13,596 nt of DNA from JBGTBQ01 sp041749275 (GCA_041749275.1 JBGTBQ010000366.1:1-13596), one strand, 5' to 3'. Positions 6,843 to 13,596 are shown, counted from the first letter of the stretch. The notes: generated by a model not told the origin, from the sequence alone. A program made the numbers and translations.

Positions 6843-7790
6843 ATGCGGATAACTTTCTTAGGAACCAGCGCCGGCGTGCCGACGCGCGCGCGCAACGTCT
6901 CGTGCGTCGCGTTGCGGCTGGAGCAGCGCGGCGAGGTGTGGCTCTTCGACTGTGGCGAGGGCACGCAGCATCAACTCATTCGGAGTAACCTCAACATCAG
7001 CCAGATTACGCGCATCTTCATCACGCACCTGCACGGCGACCATATCTACGGATTGATGGGGCTGCTGGCGACCTGCGGCATGGCGGGCCACGCGCGCGGC
7101 ATCGAGGTCTACGGCCCGCGTGGCTTACAGGAATATATGCGCGAGTCGGAGCGCTACACACAGATGCGTTTCTCTTATCCGGTCGGCGTCAACACCATCA
7201 CCGCGGGCGGCATGGTCTTCGAGGACGAGGATGTCGTCGTCACCTGCGCTCTGCTCAAGCACCGGCTCCCGGCTTTCGGCTATCGCGTGACTGAGCGGGA
7301 CAGACCCGGCGTCTTCGATGTTGAAGGCGCGCGCGCCGCTGGCATCCCCGCCGGGCCGCTCTACGGCAAACTCAAACGCGGCGAGCGCGTCACGCTCGCG
7401 GACGGTCGCGCCTTCGATGGCGCGGACTTCTGCGGCCCCACCGAGAAAGGCCGCAGCGTCGTCTACTGCACCGACACGGTCTACTGCGAGAGCGCCGTCG
7501 AACTCGCGCGCGACGCCGACCTGCTCATCCACGAGGCGACCTTCGCGCGCGACGAAGAGGCACTCGCGCGACGGAGTATGCACTCGACGACAGTGATGGC
7601 GGCGCGCGTGGCGAAAGAGGCTTCCGTCCGCCAACTCTTCATCACGCACCTGAGTCCGCGCTATGTCCACGGCGCTCCGGTCACGCCGGAAGACCTCTTG
7701 CGCGAGGCGCGCGAAATTTTCCCCGACACCGAACTCGCGCACGACTTCCTGAGCGTCGAGGCGCCGAGACATCGAATGCAACTTAACTGA
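6843..7790 (+). CDS. rnz: Ribonuclease Z (tRNase Z), metallo-beta-lactamase fold
   Basis: This endonuclease cuts the 3' trailer of tRNA precursors in the cytoplasm. It has 315 residues, close to the roughly 310 of short-form bacterial enzymes such as B. subtilis Rnz. MRITFLGTSAG opens the fold, and P-T-R-A-R-N at 13-18 matches the PxKxRN-type loop, with Arg in place of Lys. Zinc ligands are all present: His62, His64, Asp66 and His67 in T-H-L-H-G-D-H, His140 in LKHRLPAFGYR, Asp211 in YCTDT and His269 in ITHLSPRY. His247 in SMHSTT is the expected extra conserved His. The frame is open 15 codons further upstream, but those residues come from the preceding repeat and precede the conserved start. 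No Shine-Dalgarno is obvious before the chosen ATG. Confidence 0.93.
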   Translation: MRITFLGTSAGVPTRARNVSCVALRLEQRGEVWLFDCGEGTQHQLIRSNLNISQITRIFITHLHGDHIYGLMGLLATCGMAGHARGIEVYGPRGLQEYMRESERYTQMRFSYPVGVNTITAGGMVFEDEDVVVTCALLKHRLPAFGYRVTERDRPGVFDVEGARAAGIPAGPLYGKLKRGERVTLADGRAFDGADFCGPTEKGRSVVYCTDTVYCESAVELARDADLLIHEATFARDEEALARRSMHSTTVMAARVAKEASVRQLFITHLSPRYVHGAPVTPEDLLREAREIFPDTELAHDFLSVEAPRHRMQLN

Positions 7791-7793
7791 GGC

Positions 7794-7824
7794 TTTACAT
7801 GGAGGCTGTTGCGTGTGATACGAT
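7794..7824 (+). promoter_or_regulatory. Possible ssb promoter
   Basis: TTTACA at 7794-7799 resembles a -35 box, and TACGAT at 7819-7824 resembles a -10 box at a long 19-bp spacing, preceded by TGTGA. This lies in the 111-bp gap between rnz and ssb and would leave a leader of about 70 nt containing the ssb ribosome site. The match is weak and untested. Confidence 0.3.
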
Positions 7825-7901
7825 GTGCCGCACGCGAAACGGCGCTGGCGAGGGTGCTAGTCTTCGTCGGCGCGAGAAAACTTGAACGAGGAGCGAGAGA
7901 C

Positions 7902-8357
7902 ATGTCATTCAACAAGATCATCGTCGTTGGAAATCTGGGCCGCGACCCTGAATTGCGCTACACCCCGCAGGGCACGGCGGTCTGCTCTTTCACGATGGCG
8001 ACGAACGAGCGGCGCAAAGGTCAGTCGGGCGAGCCGCAGGACATCACCACTTGGTTTCGCGTCACGGTCTGGGGCAAGCAGGCCGAGACGGTCTCGAAGT
8101 ATTTGACGAAGGGCCGGAACGTGTATGTCGAAGGCCGGCTGCAAGTCAGTGAGTGGTCGGACAAGGAAGGGAAGCAGCGATACACGCTCGAAGTGAACGC
8201 GACGGACGTGCGTTTCATTGATGGCGGGCAACAGGTCGAGGGCATTCCCGTCCGCCAGACGGCGCAGGCCGCCGGGCAAGGATCGGGCCGCCCCGCGACG
8301 GGCGGCGACGCGCAGGGTTACGAAGGGGGCATGGAAGACGACGAGATTCCGTTTTAG
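7902..8357 (+). CDS. ssb: Single-stranded DNA-binding protein
   Basis: A 151-residue SSB that coats single-stranded DNA and recruits replication and repair enzymes. The OB-fold spans about residues 3-108: FNKIIVVGNLGRDPELRYTP at the start, then TTWFRVTVWGKQAE (49-62) and GRNVYVEGRLQ (71-81). A Gly/Gln-rich linker follows (about 110-143), ending in the acidic tip D-D-E-I-P-F (146-151), the docking peptide for SSB partner proteins. The ATG at 7902 is chosen because MSFNKII is the canonical beginning and GAGGAG lies about 9 nt upstream. Codons further upstream are not conserved. It sits between rnz and an XPB helicase, 53 bp before the latter, so it may be expressed with the repair genes. Confidence 0.96.
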   Translation: MSFNKIIVVGNLGRDPELRYTPQGTAVCSFTMATNERRKGQSGEPQDITTWFRVTVWGKQAETVSKYLTKGRNVYVEGRLQVSEWSDKEGKQRYTLEVNATDVRFIDGGQQVEGIPVRQTAQAAGQGSGRPATGGDAQGYEGGMEDDEIPF

Positions 8358-8410
8358 ACCCTCCCGCCCGGTGCCGTGTGGCGCGGTGTTGATGTACTCT
8401 TCTCTCTGAA

Positions 8411-9835
8411 ATGAACACGGCGCCGCTCACGCTCAGGTTTGATTCAGGCACGCTCCTGCTCGAAGGCGCGGGGGCGTCGGCGCGCGTGCCGACGGCGTTC
8501 CGCTGGGACGCGCGCGTCCTGCGCTGGCGTGCGCCGGCGTGGGAGTACCGCAGTGTCGTCAGAGAACTGGTGCGCTCCGGCGTCAAGTATGAGGATGCGG
8601 CGCGCGCTTATCACGAATTCGAGTTTCCGACGAAGCTACTGGTCGAGCCGCGCCCGTACCAGCGCGACGCCATCGCCGAGTGGCGGCGGCACGGGAGCCG
8701 TGGCGTCGTCGTCCTGCCGACCGGCGCGGGCAAGAGCCTTGTCGCGCAGATGGCGATTGAACAGGTCAAGCGCTCGACGCTCGTCGTCGTGCCGACGATT
8801 GATCTGATGAACCAGTGGTACGACCTTTTGCTCTCCTGTTTTCAAGCGGAGGTCGGTCTCATCGGCGGCGGCTACTTCGAGACGGGCGCGCTCGTCGTTT
8901 CGACCTACGCTTCGGCCTTCCGCTTTATGGAGCGGTTGGGCAATCAGTTCGGCCTCGTCATCTTCGACGAGTGTCATCATCTTCCTTCGAGCGTCTATCG
9001 CTACGCCGCCGAGTTGTCCATCGCTCCTTTTCGACTCGGCCTCACCGCCACGCCCGAACGCGCCGACGGCGCCGAGGCGATGCTCGAACAACTCATCGGC
9101 CCCTTCGTCTTCCGCCGCGAGACGCACGAACTGGCGGGCGAGTATCTGGCCGACTACACGGTTGCGCGCGTCCGCGTCGAGCTTTCGCCGGAGGAGCGCG
9201 CGGCCTACGAGCGCGAGCGCGCGATCTTCAGAAGTTTCCTCGGCGAGAAGGGCATCGGTCTCGGCTCTCTGCGCGGCTTTCAGATGTTCGTCGCGGCGAG
9301 CGCGCGCAGTCCCGAAGGAAGGCGCGCGATGATGGCCTACCGCGAGTCGAAGCGTATCGCGCTCGGCACGGACGCAAAGCTGCGCGTGCTCGCCGAACTC
9401 CTCCAGCGTCATCGCAAGGAGCGCGTGCTGATCTTCACCGCCGAGAACGAGATGGTCTATCGCATCTCGCGCAAATTCCTGATTCCCGCCATCACGCACG
9501 AGACGAGCATCAAGGAGCGCCGCGCATGGCTCGAAGATTTCAACAAGGGAGATGTGCTCGCTCTGACGACCTCGAAGGTTTTGAACGAGGGAGTCAATAT
9601 CCCCGAAGCCTCGGTCGCCGTCGTGCTCTCCGGCTCCGGCTCGACGCGCGAGCACATCCAGCGTCTGGGCCGCATCCTCCGCAAAGTTCCGGACAAAGAG
9701 GCCGTGCTCTACGAAGTCGTCACGCAGGACACGACCGAAGAGGGCATCAGCCAACGACGCGGGAGCGGCGACCAGTTCCGCGCGGCGAACCGGCAAGAGC
9801 CGATTTTGGATTTTGGATTTCGGATTGCGGATTGA
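8411..9835 (+). CDS. xpb: XPB/Rad25-type superfamily 2 DNA helicase
   Basis: A 474-residue relative of XPB, the 3'-5' DNA helicase/translocase of nucleotide excision repair and, in eukaryotes, of TFIIH. Residues 1-75 form the short N-terminal damage-recognition-like domain (LTLRFDSGTLLLEGAG...). The motor has motif I P-T-G-A-G-K-S (103-109), motif II D-E-C-H (186-189), motif III T-A-T-P (212-215) and motif VI Q-R-L-G-R-I-L-R (417-424) after S-G-S-T-R-E-H. An insert at about 255-315 between the two RecA lobes is where XPB carries its RED/thumb region. It is followed by a DUF790/Bax1 gene, the partner nuclease known from archaea. The last ten residues (ILDFGFRIAD) and the stop are encoded by the intergenic GGATT-word repeat, so the ancestral end was probably earlier. 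No Shine-Dalgarno precedes the ATG. Confidence 0.92.
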   Translation: MNTAPLTLRFDSGTLLLEGAGASARVPTAFRWDARVLRWRAPAWEYRSVVRELVRSGVKYEDAARAYHEFEFPTKLLVEPRPYQRDAIAEWRRHGSRGVVVLPTGAGKSLVAQMAIEQVKRSTLVVVPTIDLMNQWYDLLLSCFQAEVGLIGGGYFETGALVVSTYASAFRFMERLGNQFGLVIFDECHHLPSSVYRYAAELSIAPFRLGLTATPERADGAEAMLEQLIGPFVFRRETHELAGEYLADYTVARVRVELSPEERAAYERERAIFRSFLGEKGIGLGSLRGFQMFVAASARSPEGRRAMMAYRESKRIALGTDAKLRVLAELLQRHRKERVLIFTAENEMVYRISRKFLIPAITHETSIKERRAWLEDFNKGDVLALTTSKVLNEGVNIPEASVAVVLSGSGSTREHIQRLGRILRKVPDKEAVLYEVVTQDTTEEGISQRRGSGDQFRAANRQEPILDFGFRIAD

Positions 9836-9934
9836 TGAAAAACACGCTGCTGTTCATCTGCATGATTGCGGCCCGTACCGCGCACACCGCGGGCGAACTC
9901 CCAGCCTGTTTCCAATCCGCAATCCGCAATCCGC
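9821..9934. repeat. CGGATTG-word inverted repeat spanning the XPB stop codon
   Basis: CGGATTGCGGATTG at 9821-9834 is perfectly complementary to 9913-9926, a 14-bp stem with a 78-nt loop; the right arm carries a third word, so a shifted register (9920-9932) also pairs. GGATTTTGGATTT words extend the left side back to about 9804. The left arm encodes the last residues of XPB and overlaps its TGA. The right arm ends seven bases before the DUF790 ATG, where a ribosome site would lie. Confidence 0.7.
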
Positions 9935-9940
9935 ATTCTT

Positions 9941-11140
9941 ATGTTGACCGCCGATCTTGCACTGAGCTGGCAGCGCGGCGACCGCGTCAGGCCGCGCTAC
10001 GTGGACGCCGCGGACGCGAAGTATCTGCGCGTGGCCGAAGACCTGATCGCTCTTTTCAAGCAACACGCGGACGGCACGCGCGCGGAGCTTGAGCGGTCTT
10101 TGCAGGAGTATGTCGGGACGGGCACGGACTACAAAATCCTGCGCGGGATAATCAAGCTGCTGACCGACCGCTGCGAGTTCGAGACCGCCGCCGGTATTGA
10201 CCCCGCGGAAATCCGCCGCGCGCTTTTCCTCAAGGCGCGCACACGTCATCCGGTCGTCGGCGAAGAGGCGCGCGGCGAGTTGGTCGCGGAGGTCGCGGGC
10301 GAACTCGGCTGCGCGTCCGAAGCGCTGCTCGATGGCCTCTACGCGGACCTCTCGGACAACCAGCGGCTGATGTCGTTCGAGACGCTCTCGGCGGGCGCGT
10401 TGCTCGATCTCTACAACCTCGCGCAGGCGCAGGCGCTGCTCTATCGTTGCGTGCAGATGCAACTGTGGGTCGAGCCGCAGACGGCGGAGGGCTACCGCGA
10501 GTTGTTCGGCGCGATCAAGGCTTATCGTTTGATTCACGCGGTGCGCGGCAACTCGCGCGAGGGCTACGAGATTCGTTTGGACGGCCCCGTTTCAATCTTC
10601 CAGCGTTCACAAAAATACGGCGTGCAGATGGCGGTCTTTCTGCCCGCGCTCCTGCTCTGCGCGGGCTGGCGGATGCGCGCCGAGATTGAGGCGAAGCGCG
10701 GCCCCACCGTCTTCTACGAGTTGACGAGCCGGCAGACGCAGTTGCGCTCGCATTATCTCAACGTGATTCCTTATCAGAATCCCGTCATCGAAAAACTGGC
10801 GGAGACGTGGGGGCGTGCGGAGAGCGCGTGGACGCTTGAGCGGAGCAGCGAGGTCGTCTCGGTCGGTGAGAGCGCGTTCATCCCGGATTTTGTGATCCGC
10901 AATCCGGCGGGCGAGGTGGTCTATCTCGAAATCCTCGGCTTCTGGACGCCGGAGCACCTGCGCGCGCGCGTCGGCGAGTTTGAGAAAGCCGGACTCAGGA
11001 ATTTCATCGTCGCCGCGTGGGACGACCTGCGCGGGAGCCGCGACCCGCTGACAACCGTCCCGCCGAACGCGATCATCTTCAAAAAGAATCTCGACCCGGC
11101 CATCGTCGAGTTGACGGTCGAGAGGGTGGTGAAAGGATGA
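9941..11140 (+). CDS. bax1: DUF790 protein, Bax1-type nuclease partner of XPB
   Basis: A 399-residue member of DUF790, the family of archaeal Bax1, a structure-specific endonuclease that works with XPB in unwinding and incision of damaged DNA. M-L-T-A-D-L is followed by an Arg-rich start typical of the family, then a helical middle with ALLYRCVQMQLWVEP (166-180). The C-terminal PD-(D/E)XK-like nuclease region holds Glu310, F-I-P-D-F (Asp316) and L-E-I-L-G-F-W (Glu330); the usual Lys is not apparent, as is normal for this motif version. The upstream ATG-like start in the same frame is rejected because those residues are encoded by the repeat. The gene lies 105 bp after XPB. Its stop codon falls inside the first word of the GGATGAA array. 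Function in bacteria is inferred from the archaeal pair. Confidence 0.88.
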   Translation: MLTADLALSWQRGDRVRPRYVDAADAKYLRVAEDLIALFKQHADGTRAELERSLQEYVGTGTDYKILRGIIKLLTDRCEFETAAGIDPAEIRRALFLKARTRHPVVGEEARGELVAEVAGELGCASEALLDGLYADLSDNQRLMSFETLSAGALLDLYNLAQAQALLYRCVQMQLWVEPQTAEGYRELFGAIKAYRLIHAVRGNSREGYEIRLDGPVSIFQRSQKYGVQMAVFLPALLLCAGWRMRAEIEAKRGPTVFYELTSRQTQLRSHYLNVIPYQNPVIEKLAETWGRAESAWTLERSSEVVSVGESAFIPDFVIRNPAGEVVYLEILGFWTPEHLRARVGEFEKAGLRNFIVAAWDDLRGSRDPLTTVPPNAIIFKKNLDPAIVELTVERVVKG

Positions 11141-11323
11141 AGGATGAGGGATGAAGGGTAAAGGATGAAGGATGAGGGATGAGGGATGAAGTAAGACCGT
11201 TCGGCGTGCGTTGAGCGATTTCTTTTTCATCCCTCATCCTTCATCCCTCATCCTTCATCCCTCATCCCTCATCCTTCATCCCTCATCCCTCATCCTTCAT
11301 CCCTCATCCCTCATCCTTCATCC
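11135..11323. repeat. Heptamer-word array with inverted arms between convergent genes
   Basis: The left arm, 11135-11190, has eight units of GGATGAA or GGATGAG (one degraded to GGGTAAA). The right arm, 11226-11323, has fourteen units of the complements TTCATCC and CTCATCC, mostly in a 21-bp higher-order pattern of one TTCATCC and two CTCATCC. A 35-nt spacer with TTTCTTTTT near its end separates them. The arms can pair in many registers to make a very long hairpin. The DUF790 stop is inside the first unit, and the redoxin stop lies seven bases after the last, so the array fills the whole convergent gap and probably ends transcription from both sides. Confidence 0.85.
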
Positions 11324-11329
11324 CTATTC

Positions 11330-11917
11330 TTACTGAGCGCCGAAATACTCCGGCTCGTTGCCGGCCTTCCACTTGATGTTGCAGCCGAGGCTCGCTCGCT
11401 GGTCTTCACTCAGGGCTTCATCACTTAACACCGCATCCAGCGCGGCGCGCAGGTCTCTGCCGGTCACGGGGATGTCGCCCTTTGGTCGGCTGTCGTCCAA
11501 CTGCCCGCGATACACCAAACGGCGTTCCTTGTCGAACAGGAAAAAGTCCGGCGTGCAGGCCGCCGTGTAAGCCTTCGCCGCCGACTGGTCTTCGTCGTAG
11601 CAGTAGGGAAAGACGAAACCGAGTTCCGCCGCCATCTCCTTGAGACTGTCCGGCGCATCGTCCGGGTGCTCCGCGGCGTCGTTGGAACTGATCGCCACGA
11701 TGCCGACTCCCCGGTTCTTGTAGTCCCCGCCGAGCCGCGCCAACTCCTCCTGCACATGTTTGACGTAAGGGCAGTGGCGGCAGATGAACATCACCAGCAG
11801 CGCCTTCTCGTCTCGAAACGAAGCGAGCGAAATCGTCTGGCCCGACACCACGTCGGGCAATCGGAAATCCGGCGCGGCGGTGCCGAGATCGAGCATGGTG
11901 GAGAGCGTTCTGACCAT
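11330..11917 (-). CDS. Thioredoxin-fold redoxin, AhpC/TSA (PRX-like) family
   Basis: A 195-residue cytoplasmic thioredoxin-fold protein of the peroxiredoxin-like group. TAAPDFRLPDV (13-23) is the typical N-terminal strand. L-V-M-F-I-C-R-H-C-P-Y-V-K-H (41-54) carries the active site as Cys46-Arg-His-Cys49-Pro, so it could act by a CXXC thiol-disulfide mechanism. The cis-proline loop is T-P-D-F-F (122-126). Cys106, Cys121 and Cys179 (LGCNIKWK, a conserved C-terminal motif of this family) are extra cysteines. There is no signal peptide. The ATG at 11917 is supported by a perfect AGGAGG 7 nt upstream; a second Met at residue 8 is less likely. It is last in the sixA-ppk2-redoxin series, 90 bp after ppk2. 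The substrate is unknown. Confidence 0.87.
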   Translation of the reverse strand: MVRTLSTMLDLGTAAPDFRLPDVVSGQTISLASFRDEKALLVMFICRHCPYVKHVQEELARLGGDYKNRGVGIVAISSNDAAEHPDDAPDSLKEMAAELGFVFPYCYDEDQSAAKAYTAACTPDFFLFDKERRLVYRGQLDDSRPKGDIPVTGRDLRAALDAVLSDEALSEDQRASLGCNIKWKAGNEPEYFGAQ

Positions 11918-12007
11918 AATGAGTCCTCCTCACGGAGTTAATCTTCAAACCTCGACTCTTAGAGCGAGGAGCGTTTTCACTGTCTACCGTCTGCCGCCTG
12001 CCGCCAG
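11918..12007 (-). other. Intergenic gap between ppk2 and the redoxin gene
   Basis: Directly after the ppk2 stop, on the - strand, come words of the type GGCGGCAGGCGGCAGACGG and GTAGACAG, similar to those between mpg and rnz but with only a one-sided arm here. The redoxin AGGAGG ribosome site is at the other end. No strong terminator or promoter is seen, so read-through from ppk2 is possible. Confidence 0.4.
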
Positions 12008-12877
12008 CTATGGCTCGCTTTCCAGCAGTTCCTTCGCCTTCTGGAGGTTCTTCATGTGCTCCTCGCTGAGCGTGGGATAACTGAGATTGAGCGACTTGAG
12101 TTTGGTGATGATGACATCGGCGACCGCGGTGCGCGTAAACCACTTGTTGTCGGCGGGCATGATGTACCACGGCGCCCACTCGGTGCTGGTGTGGGTGAAA
12201 GTGTCCTCGAAGGCGTCCATGTAGTCGTCCCAGAAGGCGCGCTCCTTGGCGTCGTTGACGGAGAACTTCCAGTTCTTTTCGGGCGTGTCAATGCGCGCGA
12301 GAAAGCGTCGCTTCTGCTCGTCCTTCGAGACGTTGAGGAAGAATTTGAGAACGTGGACGCCGTTGCGATAGAGATAGTGCTCGAAGTTGTTGATCTCCTC
12401 GAAGCGGTGCTTCCAGATGTTCTTCTTCTCTTTCGTCTCGGCGGGGAGCTGTTGAAACTGAAGTATCTCCGGGTGGACGCGCACCACCAACACCTCTTCA
12501 TAGTACGAGCGGTTGAAGATGCCGATGCGCCCGCGTTCGGGGAGCGCCTTGAAACTGCGCCAGAGATAATCGTGGTCGAGTTCCTCGGACGACGGGCCTT
12601 TGAAAGAGTAGACCTGCGTGCCCTGCGGGTTGACGCCGGACATGACGTGACGGATGGTGCCGTCCTTGCCGGCGGCGTCCATCGCCTGAAAGATGATGAG
12701 CAGCGCGTAGGTGTTCTGCGCGTAGAGCACATCCTGCAACTTAGCGAGCCGCTGGATGTCAGACTGTAGCTTCTCCGTCGCCTCACTCTTGTTCTTGAAC
12801 TTGCCGGTGTAGGCCGTGTCATAGTCCTTGAGTTTAACCTTCTTGTCCGGGGGAACGAGAAAATGGTCATGGTTCAT
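12008..12877 (-). CDS. ppk2: Polyphosphate kinase 2 (PPK2), class III-like
   Basis: A 289-residue kinase that uses inorganic polyphosphate to phosphorylate nucleotides, or the reverse. The Walker A region is Q-A-M-D-A-A-G-K-D-G-T (64-74) and the Walker B-like segment is I-F-N-R-S-Y-Y-E-E-V-L-V-V-R-V (120-134). The lid region follows with KFFLNVSKDEQKRRF (179-193) and a W-K-F-S motif, then the E-W-A-P-W-Y-I-M-P-A-D motif near 229-239. Overall it resembles, from memory, the Meiothermus class III enzymes that convert AMP to ATP, so AMP and ADP are plausible substrates; class assignment is inference. The start has AAGGAG 8 nt upstream. A 24-bp hairpin lies just 5' of that site, and sixA is 80 bp upstream, so ppk2 may be expressed from the same transcript with control at the hairpin. 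Confidence 0.93.
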   Translation of the reverse strand: MNHDHFLVPPDKKVKLKDYDTAYTGKFKNKSEATEKLQSDIQRLAKLQDVLYAQNTYALLIIFQAMDAAGKDGTIRHVMSGVNPQGTQVYSFKGPSSEELDHDYLWRSFKALPERGRIGIFNRSYYEEVLVVRVHPEILQFQQLPAETKEKKNIWKHRFEEINNFEHYLYRNGVHVLKFFLNVSKDEQKRRFLARIDTPEKNWKFSVNDAKERAFWDDYMDAFEDTFTHTSTEWAPWYIMPADNKWFTRTAVADVIITKLKSLNLSYPTLSEEHMKNLQKAKELLESEP

Positions 12878-12894
12878 CGGGTTGGCTCCTTAAG

Positions 12895-12953
12895 AGTGAT
12901 ACGTGATGAGCGATGAGAAACGGTCTTTCTCTCATCGCTCATCACGCATCACT
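12895..12953 (-). promoter_or_regulatory. 24-bp hairpin between sixA stop and ppk2 ribosome site
   Basis: Arms 12895-12918 and 12930-12953 are reverse complements with one A-C mismatch, around an 11-nt loop; the word is GATGAGCGATGAG. Read on the - strand it starts four bases after the sixA stop and ends two bases before the AAGGAG of ppk2. There is no T-tract. It could be a transcript-processing or attenuation element. The structure is certain, the role is not. Confidence 0.75.
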
Positions 12954-12957
12954 TGAG

Positions 12958-13452
12958 TTAGATGTCGGTTAGCTCCTTCGGCTTGACGTGTTCTTCGAGA
13001 CGGCCCGCACGCTCGCGCACCTTGTTCCACTTCTCGATGTCGAGAGAGACGTGCGCGAGCGCCGCCGTCGGCATTCGGTGGATTTCGCCGGTCAGGTGTT
13101 CGATCAACTCTTCCATGCCGGGATTGTGGCCGACGAGCAGCACCATCCCGGACTCCTCCTCGATCTGCGAGACGACTTCGACGAGCCGCGCCACCGTGGC
13201 GTCGTAAATCCGCTCGTCGAAGCGCAGGGGCGCGGTAAGCCGCGCGGCTTCCATGACGAGCGCGGCGGTCTGGCGTGCGCGCTCGGCGGGCGACGAGAGG
13301 ACGAGGTCGGGCCGGATTTTCCGCTTGAGCAGATAACGACCCATCAGCGGCGCCGCCTTCAGCCCGCGCTCGTTGAGCGGGCGCTCGAAGTCGCGCAGGG
13401 CCGGCGCGTCCCAACTCGATTTGGCGTGGCGCAGCAAGAGCAGTGTTTTCAT
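12958..13452 (-). CDS. sixA: SixA-family histidine phosphatase
   Basis: A 164-residue phosphohistidine phosphatase of the RHG superfamily, the size of E. coli SixA (161), which removes phosphate from phosphohistidine on signalling proteins. The first catalytic motif L-R-H-A-K-S-S-W places His9 as nucleophile with Arg8. S-S-P-A-E-R-A-R-Q-T-A (53-63) gives Arg60, D-E-R-I-Y gives Glu80, and V-G-H-N-P-G (107-112) gives His109, completing the phosphate pocket. No signal peptide or extra domain. The ATG at 13452 begins the conserved MKTLLLLRHAKSSW, but no Shine-Dalgarno precedes it. The hairpin-forming word repeat begins four bases after the stop, and ppk2 follows on the same strand. The true substrate in this organism is unknown. 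Confidence 0.9.
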   Translation of the reverse strand: MKTLLLLRHAKSSWDAPALRDFERPLNERGLKAAPLMGRYLLKRKIRPDLVLSSPAERARQTAALVMEAARLTAPLRFDERIYDATVARLVEVVSQIEEESGMVLLVGHNPGMEELIEHLTGEIHRMPTAALAHVSLDIEKWNKVRERAGRLEEHVKPKELTDI

Positions 13453-13476
13453 AAAAGCCGTGCGGCGTCAGTCGTC

Positions 13477-13517
13477 AAGCGTGAATGGTAAAGGACGACC
13501 GGGGGCGATTCACGCTT
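13477..13517. repeat. AAGCGTGAAT inverted repeat upstream of sixA
   Basis: AAGCGTGAAT at 13477-13486 pairs exactly with 13508-13517 (10 bp, 21-nt loop). The right side continues as TTACGCTTCAC, another copy of the word. It lies between the presumed end of a - strand gene and the sixA start, in keeping with the other word-like palindromes of this window. Confidence 0.55.
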
Positions 13518-13596
13518 TACGCTTCACACGTCGCGGCCTCGGCCTCTTCGCCGCCGGACTCCTCGGCGTCGGACGACGGCGCGGCGTTCGGCGCGG
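13517..13596 (-). CDS. Possible acidic C-terminal tail of an upstream gene (truncated by window)
   Basis: On the - strand the frame ending in TAA at 13517-13519 is open to the window edge. It encodes 25 residues rich in Ala, Glu, Gly and Ser (APNAAPSSDAEESGGEEAEA then ATCEA). Its composition looks like an acidic, disordered C-terminus. The stop codon falls in the AAGCGTGAAT/AAGCGTAAAG word repeat, a pattern seen for other genes here. One other - strand frame is also open until a nearby TGA but would be Arg-rich and less likely. Too little is visible to name a product. Confidence 0.35.
   Translation of the reverse strand, partial: APNAAPSSDAEESGGEEAEAATCEA

Noticed and set aside
8636..9796. 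Long - strand frame opposite XPB
   Set aside because: A codon-bias shadow of a high-GC gene; the + strand frame has all helicase motifs.
9835..10092. Small secreted protein starting MKNTLLFICMI after XPB
   Set aside because: The start looks signal-like, but the frame soon runs through repeat and then the DUF790 gene in the wrong frame with Arg-rich sequence.

Overview
This is high-GC bacterial chromosome, and every complete gene reads as intact. The gene set fits an aerobic, Gram-negative-type bacterium: haem A synthase, a probable lipoprotein M28 peptidase, a YceH/DUF480 protein, tRNase Z, an XPB helicase with a DUF790/Bax1 nuclease, PPK2 and SixA. That set, together with word-like palindromes between genes, makes me lean towards Acidobacteriota (Blastocatellia/Pyrinomonadaceae-like). 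There is no rRNA or other phylogenetic marker to prove it.

Layout. (1) 1-1520, + strand: the 3' end of ctaA (haem A synthase), then a secreted M28 zinc peptidase. (2) 1521-1852: a convergent gap with a strong hairpin and a 60-bp tandem repeat that folds back on an inverted copy of itself. (3) 1853-5084, - strand: a two-gene operon made of a patatin-like phospholipase followed by a 672-residue protein with an NDT/TIR-like N-terminus, a helical TPR-like/MAP3K-TRAFs-binding (DUF4071-type) middle and a SLOG-like C-terminus. (4) 5085-5443: a divergent promoter gap. (5) 5444-11140, + strand: yceH, a 3-methyladenine DNA glycosylase, ribonuclease Z, ssb, XPB helicase and DUF790/Bax1, which is largely a nucleic-acid repair and maintenance block. 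(6) 11135-11323: a heptamer-word array with inverted arms between two convergent stop codons. (7) 11330-13452, - strand: a peroxiredoxin/thioredoxin-like protein, PPK2 and SixA, read in the order sixA, ppk2, redoxin. (8) At the right edge is what may be the acidic C-terminal tail of another - strand gene.

The best candidate for an undescribed system is the patatin plus NDT/TPR/SLOG operon. A lipase with an intact Ser-Asp dyad is paired with a protein that carries predicted nucleotide-handling domains at both ends, the kind of architecture seen in bacterial anti-phage and conflict systems. No CD-NTase (CBASS synthase) lies beside it. The defence role is inference.

A second theme is structural. 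At least five intergenic gaps hold palindromes built from short repeated words (GGATGAA/GGATGAG, GATGAGCGATGAG, CGGATTGCGGATTG, AAGCGTGAAT, GGCAGGAG-like). Several start exactly at, or contribute, the stop codon of the preceding gene.
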